Shown piece after piece: positions 1 to 10,065 of a stretch of 64,000 nucleotides of DNA. This DNA comes from Fragosphaeria purpurea (lineage: Eukaryota; Ascomycota; Sordariomycetes; Ophiostomatales; Ophiostomataceae): contig PCDL01000011.1 of NCBI GenBank assembly GCA_002778095.1, positions 434,001-498,000 of the forward strand. Direction: 5' to 3'. A program made the position numbers and the translations under genes. Position 1 is the stretch's first letter; every line of letters starts with the position of its first letter. Below the pieces are notes generated by a model, which saw only the letters and a list, made by a program, of their open reading frames with translations, was not told the DNA's origin and did no database searches.

Positions 1-1724
1 TCACGTTTTTATTTTATTTTTTTTCTTTCCTCTTTCTTAATTTCTTTAAGGTGCTATCCGTATCCATTGCCCACCACTCGCTTCCCGCTGCGCTCCGATG
101 CCCGTCCTTTCGAGAAAAGCCTATATTGACGCCCTTTGCCGGCGTCCGGTGACCGGGGCTTTTGCGGTGGCTCTTTTGATTGTTTGATACGGGACGAGGG
201 GAGAAAGGGTCACTGCGGCGTAGACGATTGTATCGATCGCGCTTTCCTGCTTTGTCCTAATAACGCTGCCCTGTTGGGATCCTCACCAGGCCGGTCTCTG
301 TACCTCGCGGTACGCATCCATGACGGCCTTGGCCGGGTCCATGCACAATTTCGTCTTGTCTGTCCTTCGTTGTTTCCTTCGTTCTTTCTTTTGTTCTTTT
401 CTTTTGTTCTTGCCTGCTTCTCGCTCGCCTGCGTTACATCGACGCCCCCTCCCGCTCGTCGTGCCTGCCCACCTTCCTGCTTTACCCCTTTCCCCTTTCG
501 ACACCACACAGAGCTTGGCCAACCACACGCACACGAACCCCCACGGCTGGCCAGTGCAGAGAAGAGTACAAAGTACATTGAAGTTTGGTGGTGCAAGTCT
601 TTGTTTTTCGTTGATTTTGTTTTTCTTCCTTTTTTTCTTTTCTTTTTTTCTTCGTTGTTATTGTTCTGTTCGTGTTATGCTTCATGCGCCTTTTCCGTGT
701 TCTTTCCTCGTTCTCTTCGTGTCTCCTTTGCTCCTGCCTTCCTCAGTTCACTCGTACACCCCTTGTCGTGCCTTCCTGTTCATTTTTTTTCTTCACTGCG
801 TCTCCACTTTCCTCACCTTGTTTCCCTTTTCTATTTTTCTTTTCCTTTTTCTTTTTCTCTTTTTCTTTTGTCTTTTTCTTTTTTCTTTTCTTCTTTTCTC
901 CCTTCTTTTCTCCCCGGACCTCTTTCATCGTCTGTCCTCAAAAGCTTCATTTTCCCACCTCCATCTTCAACCTCTTGTTTTTCTCTCATCGGCCCCCCTT
1001 AACTTCTTCTACCTGCTTCACTTACATGTTCACCAACCTCCTCCACCATAAAAGCATTGTTCTTCCGCTCACTTCCGTCAACGGAATGCATCGTGGGTTG
1101 TCCATCTTCTTTTCCTCTATCTTCTGTTCATCATCGTCCCTTCGGGATCACGCCATCGCCTTCTCTCATCGACATCCAGCCTCCGACCAAGCGTAGACTC
1201 GCTATCGTCCTGTCTTCTCTGTCCCATCCGTCTCTTGTCTCAACAACATCATCCTCCTCTACTTGTTCTATTTAATCCCTTTTTGTCAGCAGCTCTCTTG
1301 CCTTAGGGCCGTTAATATTGGCTTCTTTTGTGTGCCATTGCTGTTTTTTCTTTTCTCTTTCTTCCTTTGGCTTCCTGTGCCCTTCCCCAAGCTGTATCTC
1401 GCCAGAGTGCTTGCCATCCTCCTCTCGTCTTCGACGCCTTCACCATACTACACCTCGTAGTAGCTCGTGTAGCTTCAATACGAAAAGAGATGCAATCAAA
1501 TTCTCAGAGTCCCAAAAAGCTCCAGCAATTGTGATCCAACCAGAACCAAACGTTTTACTGTTGAACTCACCACAGCGTTTTCTCGACTTCGTCCTTTTTT
1601 CTAACGACCGGCTCAGCCGAAAACTCTGCATTATTTTGAATATCAACAAAAGCACAAACCGACAGCCGCAGCAGTAAAAACACAAGCAAAAACACCAGCA
1701 ACCACACCGACAACACACCGCAAC
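1..1724. promoter_or_regulatory. Long CT-rich leader/promoter of the GH94 gene
   Basis: No gene is supported here. From about 340 to 1000 the plus strand is strongly pyrimidine-rich (long runs of C and T), which creates long Phe/Leu/Ser open frames that are composition artefacts. CT-rich tracts next to transcription starts are common in filamentous fungi, so the likely role is promoter plus 5' UTR of the gene starting at 1725. From about 1480 to 1724 the sequence turns A/C-rich, as expected of a 5' leader just before a start codon. Confidence 0.5.
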
Positions 1725-4184
1725 ATGCCTTTTGACGTCCGCAGACTGGTAAGCCCGTCCTCCGGCGGTGAACGCTATGATCTCACCAGCCCGACAGCAA
1801 TGCCCAAGGCGGCCGGCTTCCTCTGGAACAACAAGATGATGATCCAGGCCACCTGCCGCGGCTATGCCACAGCCCAATTTATGCAGCCCGAGCCGGCTAA
1901 GTACTCCCACGCCCCGAATCTGGAGGCCAAGACGTTCATGCAGCCGGAACAGAGCTACTTCACCGACCACCCGGGCCGCTTCGTCTACGTGCAGGACCTC
2001 GACAGCGACGAGCTCTTCTCCGCCCCCTACGAACCCGTCCGCCAGCCTCTGGACAAGTTTGTCTACTCGGTGGGCAAGAGCAACCTCCAGTGGACCTGCG
2101 CGTTCCACGACCTCAAGGTCGAGATGACCCTCAGCCTGCCCACCAACGACGTTGCCGAGCTATGGACCATCCGCGTCACCAACACCTCGCCCAGAAAGCG
2201 CCGCGTCGCCATCACCCCATACTTTGTCATTGGCTGCATGTCCTGGATGAACCAGTCCGCCGAGTACCGCGCCGACCTCAACGGCATTGTGGCCTCCAGC
2301 ATCACGCCGTACCAGAAAATTGAAGACTATTTCAAGAACAAGTCGCTCCGCCTCAAAGACAAAACCTACTTCCTCTGCGAGACCGCACCCGACTCGTGGG
2401 AAACGGTGCAGGACATCTTCTTTGGCGAGGGCGGCATCCAGGCGCCGTCTGCCCTCTTTGACGGCGACGTCCTAGGCCGGCACGACGCCCGGTACGAGAC
2501 CCCGGCCGCCGTTGTGCAATACCGGGTGGCGTTGGACGAGGGCGAGCAGCGCGAATACCGCTTCGTCTTTGGCCCCGCCTACGACGACAACGAGGTCCGC
2601 TCGATCCGTGCCAAGTATCTGAGCCGCGATGGCTTTGCGCGCGCTGCGCGCGACTACGCGCGCTACATCGAGATGGGCCGAGGCTGCCTGCAGGTGGAGA
2701 CGCCCGACAAGGAGCTGGACAACTTTGTCAACAACTGGCTGCCGCGCCAGGTCTACTACCACGGTGGCGTCAACCGCCTCACCACCGACCCACAGACGCG
2801 CAACTATCTGCAAGACAACATGGGCATGGCGTACATCCGGCCCGACGTGCTCCGCAACGCCTTCATCAAGGCCCTGTCACAGCAAGAAGCTACCGGCTCC
2901 ATGCCTGACGGCATTCTTTTGACCGAGGGCGCCGAGCTCAAGTACATCAACCAGGTGCCGCACACGGACCACTGTGTCTGGCTGCCCATTGCACTGGACG
3001 CCTACCTGGCGGAGACCGCCGACTACTCTGTGCTGGACGTGCCTGTGAAGAGCGACGGGCACGGCGACACGTTGACCGTCTTTGACCGCGTCGGCCGTGC
3101 CATGGACTGGCTCCTGCAGAGTCGCGACAAGCGTGGCCTGAGCTACATTGCCCAGGGCGACTGGTGTGACCCCATGAACATGGTCGGCTACAAGGGTGTG
3201 GGCGTGTCCGGGTGGCTGACCCTCGCCACGGGGTATGCGCTCAATCTGTTTGCGGAAGTGTGCGAACGCCGCGCCGGCAACGCCGATTGCACCATTGGCG
3301 CAGCGTCGGACGAAGCCACCGCCGACGCGGCCGCACAGCTGGCCGTGCGTTTCCGCGAAGGTGCCAAGGAGGTGAACGCCGCCGCCAACAAGTACTTGTG
3401 GGACGGCGACTGGTTTGCTCGGGGCATTACCGACGACAACGTGGTGTTTGGCACAAAGAAGGACACCGAGGGCCGCATCTGGTTGAACCCCCAGACGTGG
3501 GCTATTCTCGGTGGTGCGGCGAGTCCGGAACAGTGCGACAAGATGCTGCCGGAAGTGGACAGCCAACTCGGTACGCCGTTTGGTGTGGTCATGTTCGCAC
3601 CACCGTACACGGCCATGCGCGAAGACGTCGGCCGTGTGTCGCAGAAGTTCCCCGGCAGTGCCGAAAACGGCGCCGTGTACAACCATGCCGGCGTTTTTTA
3701 CGCCCATGCCCTGTACACAATGGGCGGCCGCCAAGCGGACCGTGCGTACACTGTTTTGCGGCAAATGCTCCCGGGTCCGTCCGACGAGGACTACAAGCGC
3801 CGCGGCCAGCTGCCGGTCTACATCCCCAACTACTACCGTGGCGCGTACCACTTGCACCCGCGCACGGCCGGCCGATCCAGCCAGCTCTTTAATACGGGCA
3901 CGGTGTCGTGGGTCTACCGCTGCTTCATTGAGGGACTCTGTGGCCTGCGCGGCGTCCCCAAGGGCCTGCGCATCGCGCCCCAGCTTCCGTCCAAGTGGAA
4001 CGCCATCACCGTGACCCGCCTCTTCCGCGGGGCTACGTTCAAGGTGGACATTCGCCGGTCGCGCGACGTGAAGACCACCCGTGTCCGGCTTGCCGGCCAA
4101 GCCGCCTTTCTTCCAGAACCCATCATTACCAACATTGAAGAGGGCAGAACATACAATGTGATCGTCTTGGTGCCACAGGAGTAG
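1725..4184 (+). CDS. GH94-family glycoside phosphorylase (cellobiose/chitobiose phosphorylase-like), intronless
   Basis: Predicted 819-residue protein with the architecture of GH94 (former glycosyltransferase 36) enzymes, which reversibly phosphorolyse beta-linked disaccharides. The N-terminal third is the beta-sandwich part and the (alpha/alpha)6-barrel follows from about residue 320. The segment GDWCDPMN (residues about 478-485) sits where the family has its general-acid Asp, and FNTGTVSW (722-729) matches the conserved Thr-Gly phosphate/sugar loop. Length fits the 800-residue phosphorylases, not the 2800-residue NdvB glucan synthases. No signal peptide is seen, so it is probably cytosolic. 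The start has a CAACATGCC context after an A/C-rich leader. It has no introns over 2.46 kb, unlike most neighbours. Substrate (cellobiose, chitobiose, laminaribiose) cannot be decided from sequence alone. Confidence 0.85.
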   Translation: MPFDVRRLVSPSSGGERYDLTSPTAMPKAAGFLWNNKMMIQATCRGYATAQFMQPEPAKYSHAPNLEAKTFMQPEQSYFTDHPGRFVYVQDLDSDELFSAPYEPVRQPLDKFVYSVGKSNLQWTCAFHDLKVEMTLSLPTNDVAELWTIRVTNTSPRKRRVAITPYFVIGCMSWMNQSAEYRADLNGIVASSITPYQKIEDYFKNKSLRLKDKTYFLCETAPDSWETVQDIFFGEGGIQAPSALFDGDVLGRHDARYETPAAVVQYRVALDEGEQREYRFVFGPAYDDNEVRSIRAKYLSRDGFARAARDYARYIEMGRGCLQVETPDKELDNFVNNWLPRQVYYHGGVNRLTTDPQTRNYLQDNMGMAYIRPDVLRNAFIKALSQQEATGSMPDGILLTEGAELKYINQVPHTDHCVWLPIALDAYLAETADYSVLDVPVKSDGHGDTLTVFDRVGRAMDWLLQSRDKRGLSYIAQGDWCDPMNMVGYKGVGVSGWLTLATGYALNLFAEVCERRAGNADCTIGAASDEATADAAAQLAVRFREGAKEVNAAANKYLWDGDWFARGITDDNVVFGTKKDTEGRIWLNPQTWAILGGAASPEQCDKMLPEVDSQLGTPFGVVMFAPPYTAMREDVGRVSQKFPGSAENGAVYNHAGVFYAHALYTMGGRQADRAYTVLRQMLPGPSDEDYKRRGQLPVYIPNYYRGAYHLHPRTAGRSSQLFNTGTVSWVYRCFIEGLCGLRGVPKGLRIAPQLPSKWNAITVTRLFRGATFKVDIRRSRDVKTTRVRLAGQAAFLPEPIITNIEEGRTYNVIVLVPQE

Positions 4185-6592
4185 TGCACCACGGTCTGCT
4201 GTGTTGTATTGCCTTTTCACCATGTTGCTGTATCGACATCTGTCTCTCTGCACGATTTTTTTGGTTTTTCCTTGTTTGTTCAAGATTTGTATGGTGAGGA
4301 CATCTGAAATTTTACATTGGCTTCGGGATTCTTTTTCTCATTTGGAAACGAACAACTTACTTTGGGGGCATTACCGCCCTACAGAGACGTCCACTAGACG
4401 GGACACGGAAGAAAAAAGCAACGCATCTGGGCATTCATACACGAAACATTGGGATTTGCATTTTTTTATCTTTTTTTCATTTCTATGCCATTTAGTCTTT
4501 TAATTTATGTGAACCGCATTTTGATTTCATTCTCGAAAGTAGTTGACTTTGATTGATTTTGATACTGCACGAACCCAAATTGTCATGATTTTTTGTTGAC
4601 TCGGCCCTGTCTAGGAACTAGTGATATTTAAATTTTATTTTCTTTATACAAATTGTTTCACGGTCGTTACTATTGAGGTAGCCGCACACGGGCCGAACCA
4701 TATACGACGCGATGCTACGGCATTGTTGCTCGAATGCAAGAAGACGCTGGGTGAAGATTCGTTCGTGAATTTACCCACACCTACTATTTGGTCGTAGGGG
4801 GAGATGCTCTAAGGTCGATGAGAGAATCTCCAGGAAGCAGACGCAGAGCGTTCTTCGCCAACGTCAGTCTCGACTGTACCTGTCGTTGCTGGGCGGGTGA
4901 TCAAAAAGAAGAAAGAAAGCAAAAAAGCAACAACGATGACGTCCATCCCACGGCGCGGAACGGTCAGGTGGTCCGTTGTATGCGGGTCGGCGACTACCCC
5001 CAACTTTTCGTTTGTGTTGTTATGCTCCCCGTATGCCGTCCTCTCCGGCTAGACCTACAATACGCCCACGCGGATCCCACGCGCTCTGCATCGGCCTCCC
5101 CACGCTGCTGCAGTCTCACAAAAGACGTACATACGGATGCTGTGTGCTTGGGAACGTCTGCGGGCAGACCTGTGGGATTATGAAAATCTACGGCAACCCG
5201 GATGCTCAATGACCGACTCTTGGGTGGCCAAGTCTCTCTGTCGACACCGAAATTCCAGACCGAACCTGGCACAGGAGGCGGCCGCTGTGGTCCGGAGGGT
5301 GTGGGGGTTTGCCTACATTCTACATAGGAACAAAAAAACTATTCGGCCCCCCATTCTTTCTTCTCTGCTTTTTCCCGTGATGCGTTGTCCCGACCGCCGA
5401 AGGGCGGTACCGGCAGCACTTGGTTGCCATGTGGTCGGTTTCCGAGTATTTCTGTTTATTTCTTGTCGTTATACCACCTTTTCTTTGCTGTATTTTTCTT
5501 GTTTTCATGAGATCCTGTCTCCCGTCTCATGACGGGCCCCCTTTCGGAGCACCCGATGGTTGACCGGTCGTTTTTTCTTGGCTTGATTTGGGTGCAATGA
5601 GCTGCATTTGCGGGATCATAAATTTTCTCTTCGAGTCAAGGGCCAATCATCCTCAATGAAGCAACTTGCCGGATGATGGACGAAAACGACGAGAATGAAA
5701 CCAGTGAGAGAGGAAAAAGGCGACGTTCGTTCTCTGCTCCCACGCAGTCCCGCCAGACCCGCTTGTCCTTTTGTTGCCAGGGCTGCCCCATACGTTGTGA
5801 TCCTTTACTCCACGCCCCCCCCTTCTTCTTTCTCGTCGTGGAGGGTCGGGAAGGAGGAAGGGAAACGAGGGTGGGTGGTGTTCAAAGAAGCGTATCAACG
5901 GAGGAGGGTGGGGTGCAACTGGCAACCTACCGGCAGCCGGTGCGGCGGCTTGCCTTATCGACGGTTGTCTCGCCAAGAGCCATGCTCTGGCCGAGTCTGT
6001 CTGGCTGGCATGGTCCGGACCGCGTTCCTTCCAGCGTGGTCGTGCCGTTGTTTATTTCTGCTGTCCCGTTTCGTTCCCGGGGCGTCTTGGTCGAGTCGCC
6101 CTGCAGGCTGCCAGCCGCTCTGCCGTATATTACGCCGTGAGCCCGCAATCTATCGACCAACAGGATGCGGACAAGAATAAAGACGAAGATAGGCAATTTG
6201 AAAAAGACGTTCAAGAAGAAAAATTCCCGTTGTGTCTGTTTCTTTTTACATATCAGAACAAATGAAAAAACAAAGTCTTACCGATGTGAGCTGCTCTTTG
6301 AAATAAATGACAGCCAACCACAACAAGCAGCCCACGATCACACAAATGCTTGTAGCACAACAGATATCAAAAGCCGTTGGGCATTGCCGTCTCAGACAGG
6401 ACGAAAACGCTCGGCCGCAAGTGCCGACCTGCGCTTCTTGCCCGGTGGCCCGCCGCCCGGCATACATACAATGCATGCACGCTGCCCCTTTGGGACCCTT
6501 TCTCATATGAAGCCACCACATTCGGGAAAACAAAAGTAAATAGATGTTATCTCGAAGAAAAAAATACGTTTTGTGAATAACAAGCAAAAAAT
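4185..6592. other. Gene-poor interval
   Basis: About 4185-4760 is AT-rich 3' flank of the GH94 gene. From 4760 to 6590 there are several short overlapping frames on both strands, but none has a recognisable domain or a clear splice pattern. No gene is called. Confidence 0.5.
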
Positions 6593-6673
6593 TGCGTCGG
6601 CCGGGAATCGAACCCGGGGCCTGTCGAATTCTATTTTTGGCAACGACAGATTTTACCACTAAACCACCGACGC
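6593..6673 (-). tRNA. tRNA-Gly(GCC) with 10-nt intron
   Basis: Read on the minus strand this folds as a full cloverleaf: acceptor GCGTCGG/CCGACGC with discriminator A, D-arm GGTTTAGTGGTAAAATC, anticodon stem TGTCG/CGACA, loop TTGCCA with anticodon GCC, and T-arm CCGGG-TTCGATT-CCCGG. A 10-nt insertion (AAAATAGAAT) follows A37, the canonical position of eukaryotic tRNA introns. Internal A and B boxes are intact, and a T6 run just downstream (6586-6591, minus strand) is the Pol III terminator. It is identical to the copy at 32712-32792. Confidence 0.95.
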
Positions 6674-7277
6674 CTTTAGAGCTGGTTTTGTTCTTGTGAT
6701 TGCGACGCCGTTTTTGGTGTCAAAAAGGAGAGCATCGTGACTTTGGACCCAGGGGAAGAAAGTTGTTGTGACGACTCGGGGGTGATGACTCATGAACACA
6801 TCACGTACGAGAAGATTTTATCCACAGCATATCGACATCATTTGCACCTTTTCGTTTACGTCAAATCATTCCATTGACTACCAAAAACGCTACAAGGGGG
6901 GTATCAAGAAATGTAAAAATGTCGCTTGTTGCGAGTCATGCCCAACGTGCCCTCTCCTCCTCTTTCTGCCTTCCTATCAACAAACGGCTCCGGATAGAGC
7001 TGAGACTGGTCTCCGGACCCGTTCCTCACGCTATACTTGTGGATGGAAAGAGAACGCACTACTTCGGCTGTGACCGGTAGGTCAAACTGCGAGCCAACGA
7101 GGACATTCGCCACCAAAAAAGAAAGAAGAAGAAAAAAGAAAAAACCGCGGGAAACAAAAAATGCCGTAGGAGGCTCGCTGGTCAAATTGCAGCCCTTCTG
7201 CGTAGATTCCTCGCAGGAAAGATCGTGTTTCGTCTCGTACATGCCATCGTATCGTTCACAAACAAGTTGATACGCCA
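6674..7277. other. Intergenic interval
   Basis: Flank between the tRNA-Gly and the 3' end of the coiled-coil protein gene. An A/G-rich patch (about 7105-7160) is low complexity. No supported gene. Confidence 0.5.
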
Positions 7278-8681
7278 TCAAGATTTGTGGCGGTACCGTG
7301 ACGAGCTGGGCGACTCCGTGAACGGGTTGGTCGGGCTGCCGCTGCCGCTGCCCTGCCCGTCGATGCGCTTGTCGCTCTGTTTGCTGCTGTGCTTGTCGCT
7401 GTGCTTGTCACTTTGCTTATCGCTGTGCCTGTCGCTCCGTCTGTCACTTTGTTTGCTGCTCTGCTTGCTGCTCTGCTTGCTGCTCTGTTTGTCGCTCTGT
7501 TTGTCGCTGCGCTGGTCACTCTGCTTGTCGCTGTGCTCCGCACCGGCCTGGCCGTCGGCGGCGGCGGCGGCGGCGGCGCCGTCGCCCGGCCGGGGGCCGA
7601 ATTTTTCGATGAACAAGGGGTGGTCGGGTATGACTTTGCCCTTGTCGTCGTACCACGGTGGCGTGTCGCCGGTCTTCCACCCCAGCTTCGCCGAGGAGGA
7701 CGAGAAGGATTTCTCTGCCTCGGGCTCATCGCGGTAGTGGTACGGAAAGTCCTTGCTGTAACGGGGCCATTTTCGCGCAGGAGGACGGCCCCCCATCACG
7801 AACGGTAGGCGCGTGCGGCGGGCGGGGACAACGACGGGGAGGTCGGGCTGCTCGGGCTGCCACCGCTTCGCGGCGACGGGCGCGGCCTGTGCGGCCCGCT
7901 CCGCGCGCTCCCTGGCGCGCTCGCGGAAGGCCGTGAAGTTGTCTTCGGACAAGCCCAGGATGCCCTCGAGGATGGACACGACCATGTGGTTGACGTCCTC
8001 GACCTCGATGCTGTCGTCGTCGCTGTCGATGTCGTCGTCGTTGTTCTCATCGCTGACGTCTTCACTGCTGTCGGAACCGCTCCCCGCCCTCTTCCGCTCC
8101 GCGGCCTTGGCGGCTTTGCTTTGTTCCAGGCTCGGCACGTGGACGTCGTAGAACGCCAACAGGTAGTGGAGCTTGTCCTCCTGGAGCCGGTTCTTGGGCT
8201 CACGCAGGCTGTAAAACTCCTTGGCGTGCCGGGGAAACATTCGCGGGTCCGGCTCGACCATGCCGCGGGTGGGATCGTGGATGCACACGGGTTGGATGGG
8301 CAGCGTTGGGTTTTTCAGCAGCTGGTTGCGGAACCACGCCGTGGAGCGGCGTTGCTCAGTTTCGAGGACGCTAAAGCGTGTCTCTAGGCCGTCAAAACGT
8401 GTCTCTAGGCCGCCAAAGCGTGTCTCTAAGCCGTCAAAACGTGTCTCAAGGCCGTCAAAGCGTGTCTCTAAACGGTCAAACCGCTGCTCAGTTGCCTTCT
8501 GAAAGGTTTTGAAATCCCATTTGAGAACCGTCACATCCTCCTTCAAACCCGTGACATCGTCTTGAAGAACATCAATGGACGACCGGATGGACCGCAGCTC
8601 GACGTTGATGGCCGCATCTTGGATATTGCGGTGGTCGATGTATTCGTCCCGGAGAAGGTACGGCGAGCTCGTCAACGCCAT
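7278..8681 (-). CDS. Coiled-coil protein with heptad and SDKQ-type tandem repeats, unknown function
   Basis: Predicted 467-residue, intronless protein. The start is placed at the Met in a GCGCCATGGCG context (8681) rather than the Met 33 codons upstream, whose extension is low complexity. Residues about 24-112 form a coiled coil ending in near-perfect heptads (RFDGLET, five to six copies). Then come a conserved-looking globular stretch (about 115-190), an acidic Ser/Asp segment (about 200-235), a Pro/Arg-rich linker with Trp-containing segments, an Ala run, and a C-terminal array of fourteen four-residue units of the SDKQ/SSKQ/SDRH type. It is hydrophilic with no membrane segment or signal peptide, so likely cytosolic or nuclear. 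No family is recognised. The repeats are encoded by 21-bp and 12-bp DNA repeats and should be length-polymorphic. Confidence 0.7.
   Translation of the reverse strand: MALTSSPYLLRDEYIDHRNIQDAAINVELRSIRSSIDVLQDDVTGLKEDVTVLKWDFKTFQKATEQRFDRLETRFDGLETRFDGLETRFGGLETRFDGLETRFSVLETEQRRSTAWFRNQLLKNPTLPIQPVCIHDPTRGMVEPDPRMFPRHAKEFYSLREPKNRLQEDKLHYLLAFYDVHVPSLEQSKAAKAAERKRAGSGSDSSEDVSDENNDDDIDSDDDSIEVEDVNHMVVSILEGILGLSEDNFTAFRERARERAERAAQAAPVAAKRWQPEQPDLPVVVPARRTRLPFVMGGRPPARKWPRYSKDFPYHYRDEPEAEKSFSSSSAKLGWKTGDTPPWYDDKGKVIPDHPLFIEKFGPRPGDGAAAAAAADGQAGAEHSDKQSDQRSDKQSDKQSSKQSSKQSSKQSDRRSDRHSDKQSDKHSDKHSSKQSDKRIDGQGSGSGSPTNPFTESPSSSRYRHKS
7365..7532 (-). repeat. 12-bp tandem repeat (14 units) coding SDKQ-like motifs
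   Basis: Fourteen in-frame 12-nt units encode SDKQ, SSKQ, SDRR, SDRH, SDKH and similar. Units differ at a few positions, so this is a degenerate coding minisatellite inside the coiled-coil protein gene. Confidence 0.9.
8378..8482 (-). repeat. 21-bp tandem repeat (5 units) coding RFDGLET heptads
   Basis: Five consecutive 21-nt units differing at a few bases, with a diverged sixth unit on the 8357-8377 side. Each encodes one coiled-coil heptad, so unit gain or loss would keep both frame and heptad register. Confidence 0.9.
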
Positions 8682-9235
8682 GGCGCCGAGCACACGACGT
8701 CGAGGCCTCCGAGATGATAGGAGATAAATGGGAGAGCTATGTGAAGTTGGAAAAAAAAAAAAAGAGATTCTCTTTTTCAAGTTCGGTTGTTGCCCAACGG
8801 GGCTGATGTCAAAAAACCGGAATCAACAGGTAGTCACCGTTTTCGTATGACAAACGACTTGACCTCGATGTGTTTACTACCCTTCAGAGCTTGCAAACGA
8901 GGACCAAGTCGTGTGGTTTAAAGAGAAATGAATCTGAAGTTATTTTGATCGTTGAGGAGGAGAAAGTGGATGTCCCCGCTCCGTACGGTGCCTAAACTGA
9001 ACATCTTCACGAAATCACGTGAGTTTGTGTCGGAAGCCAATACAGTGTCTGTTCCAAATCCGTACTATGCTCCATTTGTCTCACAAAGTTTTCCACCGCC
9101 GCCAAACGCATTGGCGTAGACGCATTGTGCCTCGTCTTTGTTTTACTGCGCATCATCTCTCGTTAGGGACCTTCCATTTTGCAAAAAAAAAAAAGGGCAA
9201 AAAAACAAAAAAACAAAAAATGAGAACAAGTCTCC
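8682..9235. other. Promoter and spacer of the coiled-coil gene
   Basis: Upstream region of the minus-strand gene starting at 8681. Contains short A-runs (about 8750-8761 and 9182-9220) and no supported gene. The last A-runs serve as the Pol III termination zone for the tRNA-His on the minus strand. Confidence 0.5.
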
Positions 9236-9307
9236 TGGGACCACCGTGAATCGAACACGGGTCTCTTCGGCCACAACGAAGTATTCTAGCCACTAAACCA
9301 TGGCCCC
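9236..9307 (-). tRNA. tRNA-His(GTG)
   Basis: On the minus strand the acceptor GGGGCCA pairs with TGGTCCC (one G-T pair) followed by discriminator A. The anticodon arm CTTCG-TTGTGGC-CGAAG exposes GTG and the T-arm is CCGTG-TTCGATT-CACGG. No intron. Several T-runs lie 15-50 nt downstream on the minus strand. The extra 5' G-1 of mature tRNA-His is normally added after transcription. Confidence 0.95.
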
Positions 9308-10065
9308 ATTGCGGAAGGATAGAACCTACGTGCTGGAAAATGGTCTTATATAGGCAATTCACAGGCAGGAACGAGATTCCACCAGAAAATGCGCGTGTTG
9401 TACCGTGTCGCGAGTTTATGCCATCGTTACTCAAGTCGATGATTTATGCAGTCTTCGCGAGGCCGCCATTGACACTCAACCCGTCCACCAATCATCTTTC
9501 AGTTCCGTGAGCTCGCGCTCAAACCGTTCTGGCTCATCAAAATGGCGTGGTTCGGCGTAATCCCGACCAAGAAGTCTATTACCGGCCCCAATGCCGAGTC
9601 GGCAAAGAAGGAAAAGGAAGAAAGGGCATTGCCCGGTAACTTTGATCCTCAGTTTGTTTCTCGGAGGGTTCAGAGACTCTGTTTCCAGCGCCGTGCCCAG
9701 CTGGTCAATAACCGCAGCAGAAACGCTTGGCTGGCGCACGAGACACTCGTGTTGTGACGAGCTTCGTTTGGAGGTATCTCCGCTAGGTCGAGGCTCCGAC
9801 GAACCCTCGGCCGCGGAGCTACGCGCCGCGGCGCTGTCCGGACAGGGGAGGGTTTTGTGGTTGGCGGCAGATCGCATCCGGCTTTTGGCCTTAGCGCTGC
9901 CTGCGTTTCTCCACCAGCTCTGCTCCTTCAAGACGACCACCCGGCGGCACGTTGCAGTCGCTCGGCAGGTTGCCCTCTTTCTACACGAAATTTCTTTGCT
10001 CTGTGTGTGAACAACACCGTCCGAGCTCTGTGGAAACCTTCTCGCACACGACACAATTGGCACCC
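9308..10065. other. Spacer upstream of the ATP-grasp gene, with an open minus-strand frame
   Basis: Mostly promoter of the gene at 10066. The minus strand is open from 10162 down to 9476 and its last 100 codons look protein-like (charged C-terminus ending ELKDDWWTG). However, it runs antisense into the first ATP-grasp exon, has no recognisable domain, and has no clear start or splice sites. No gene is called with confidence. Confidence 0.35.

Noticed and set aside
136..1196. Several long plus-strand frames rich in Phe, Leu and Ser
   Set aside because: They arise from the CT-rich composition of the leader; they overlap in several frames and contain no domain.
4788..6180. Short overlapping plus- and minus-strand frames
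   Set aside because: Chance frames in about 50% GC sequence; no domains, no splice logic and no consistent reading across them.
7365..7532. Regular 12-bp repeats considered as a CRISPR-like array
   Set aside because: The units are contiguous without spacers and in frame within a coding sequence; this is a coding minisatellite in a eukaryotic genome.
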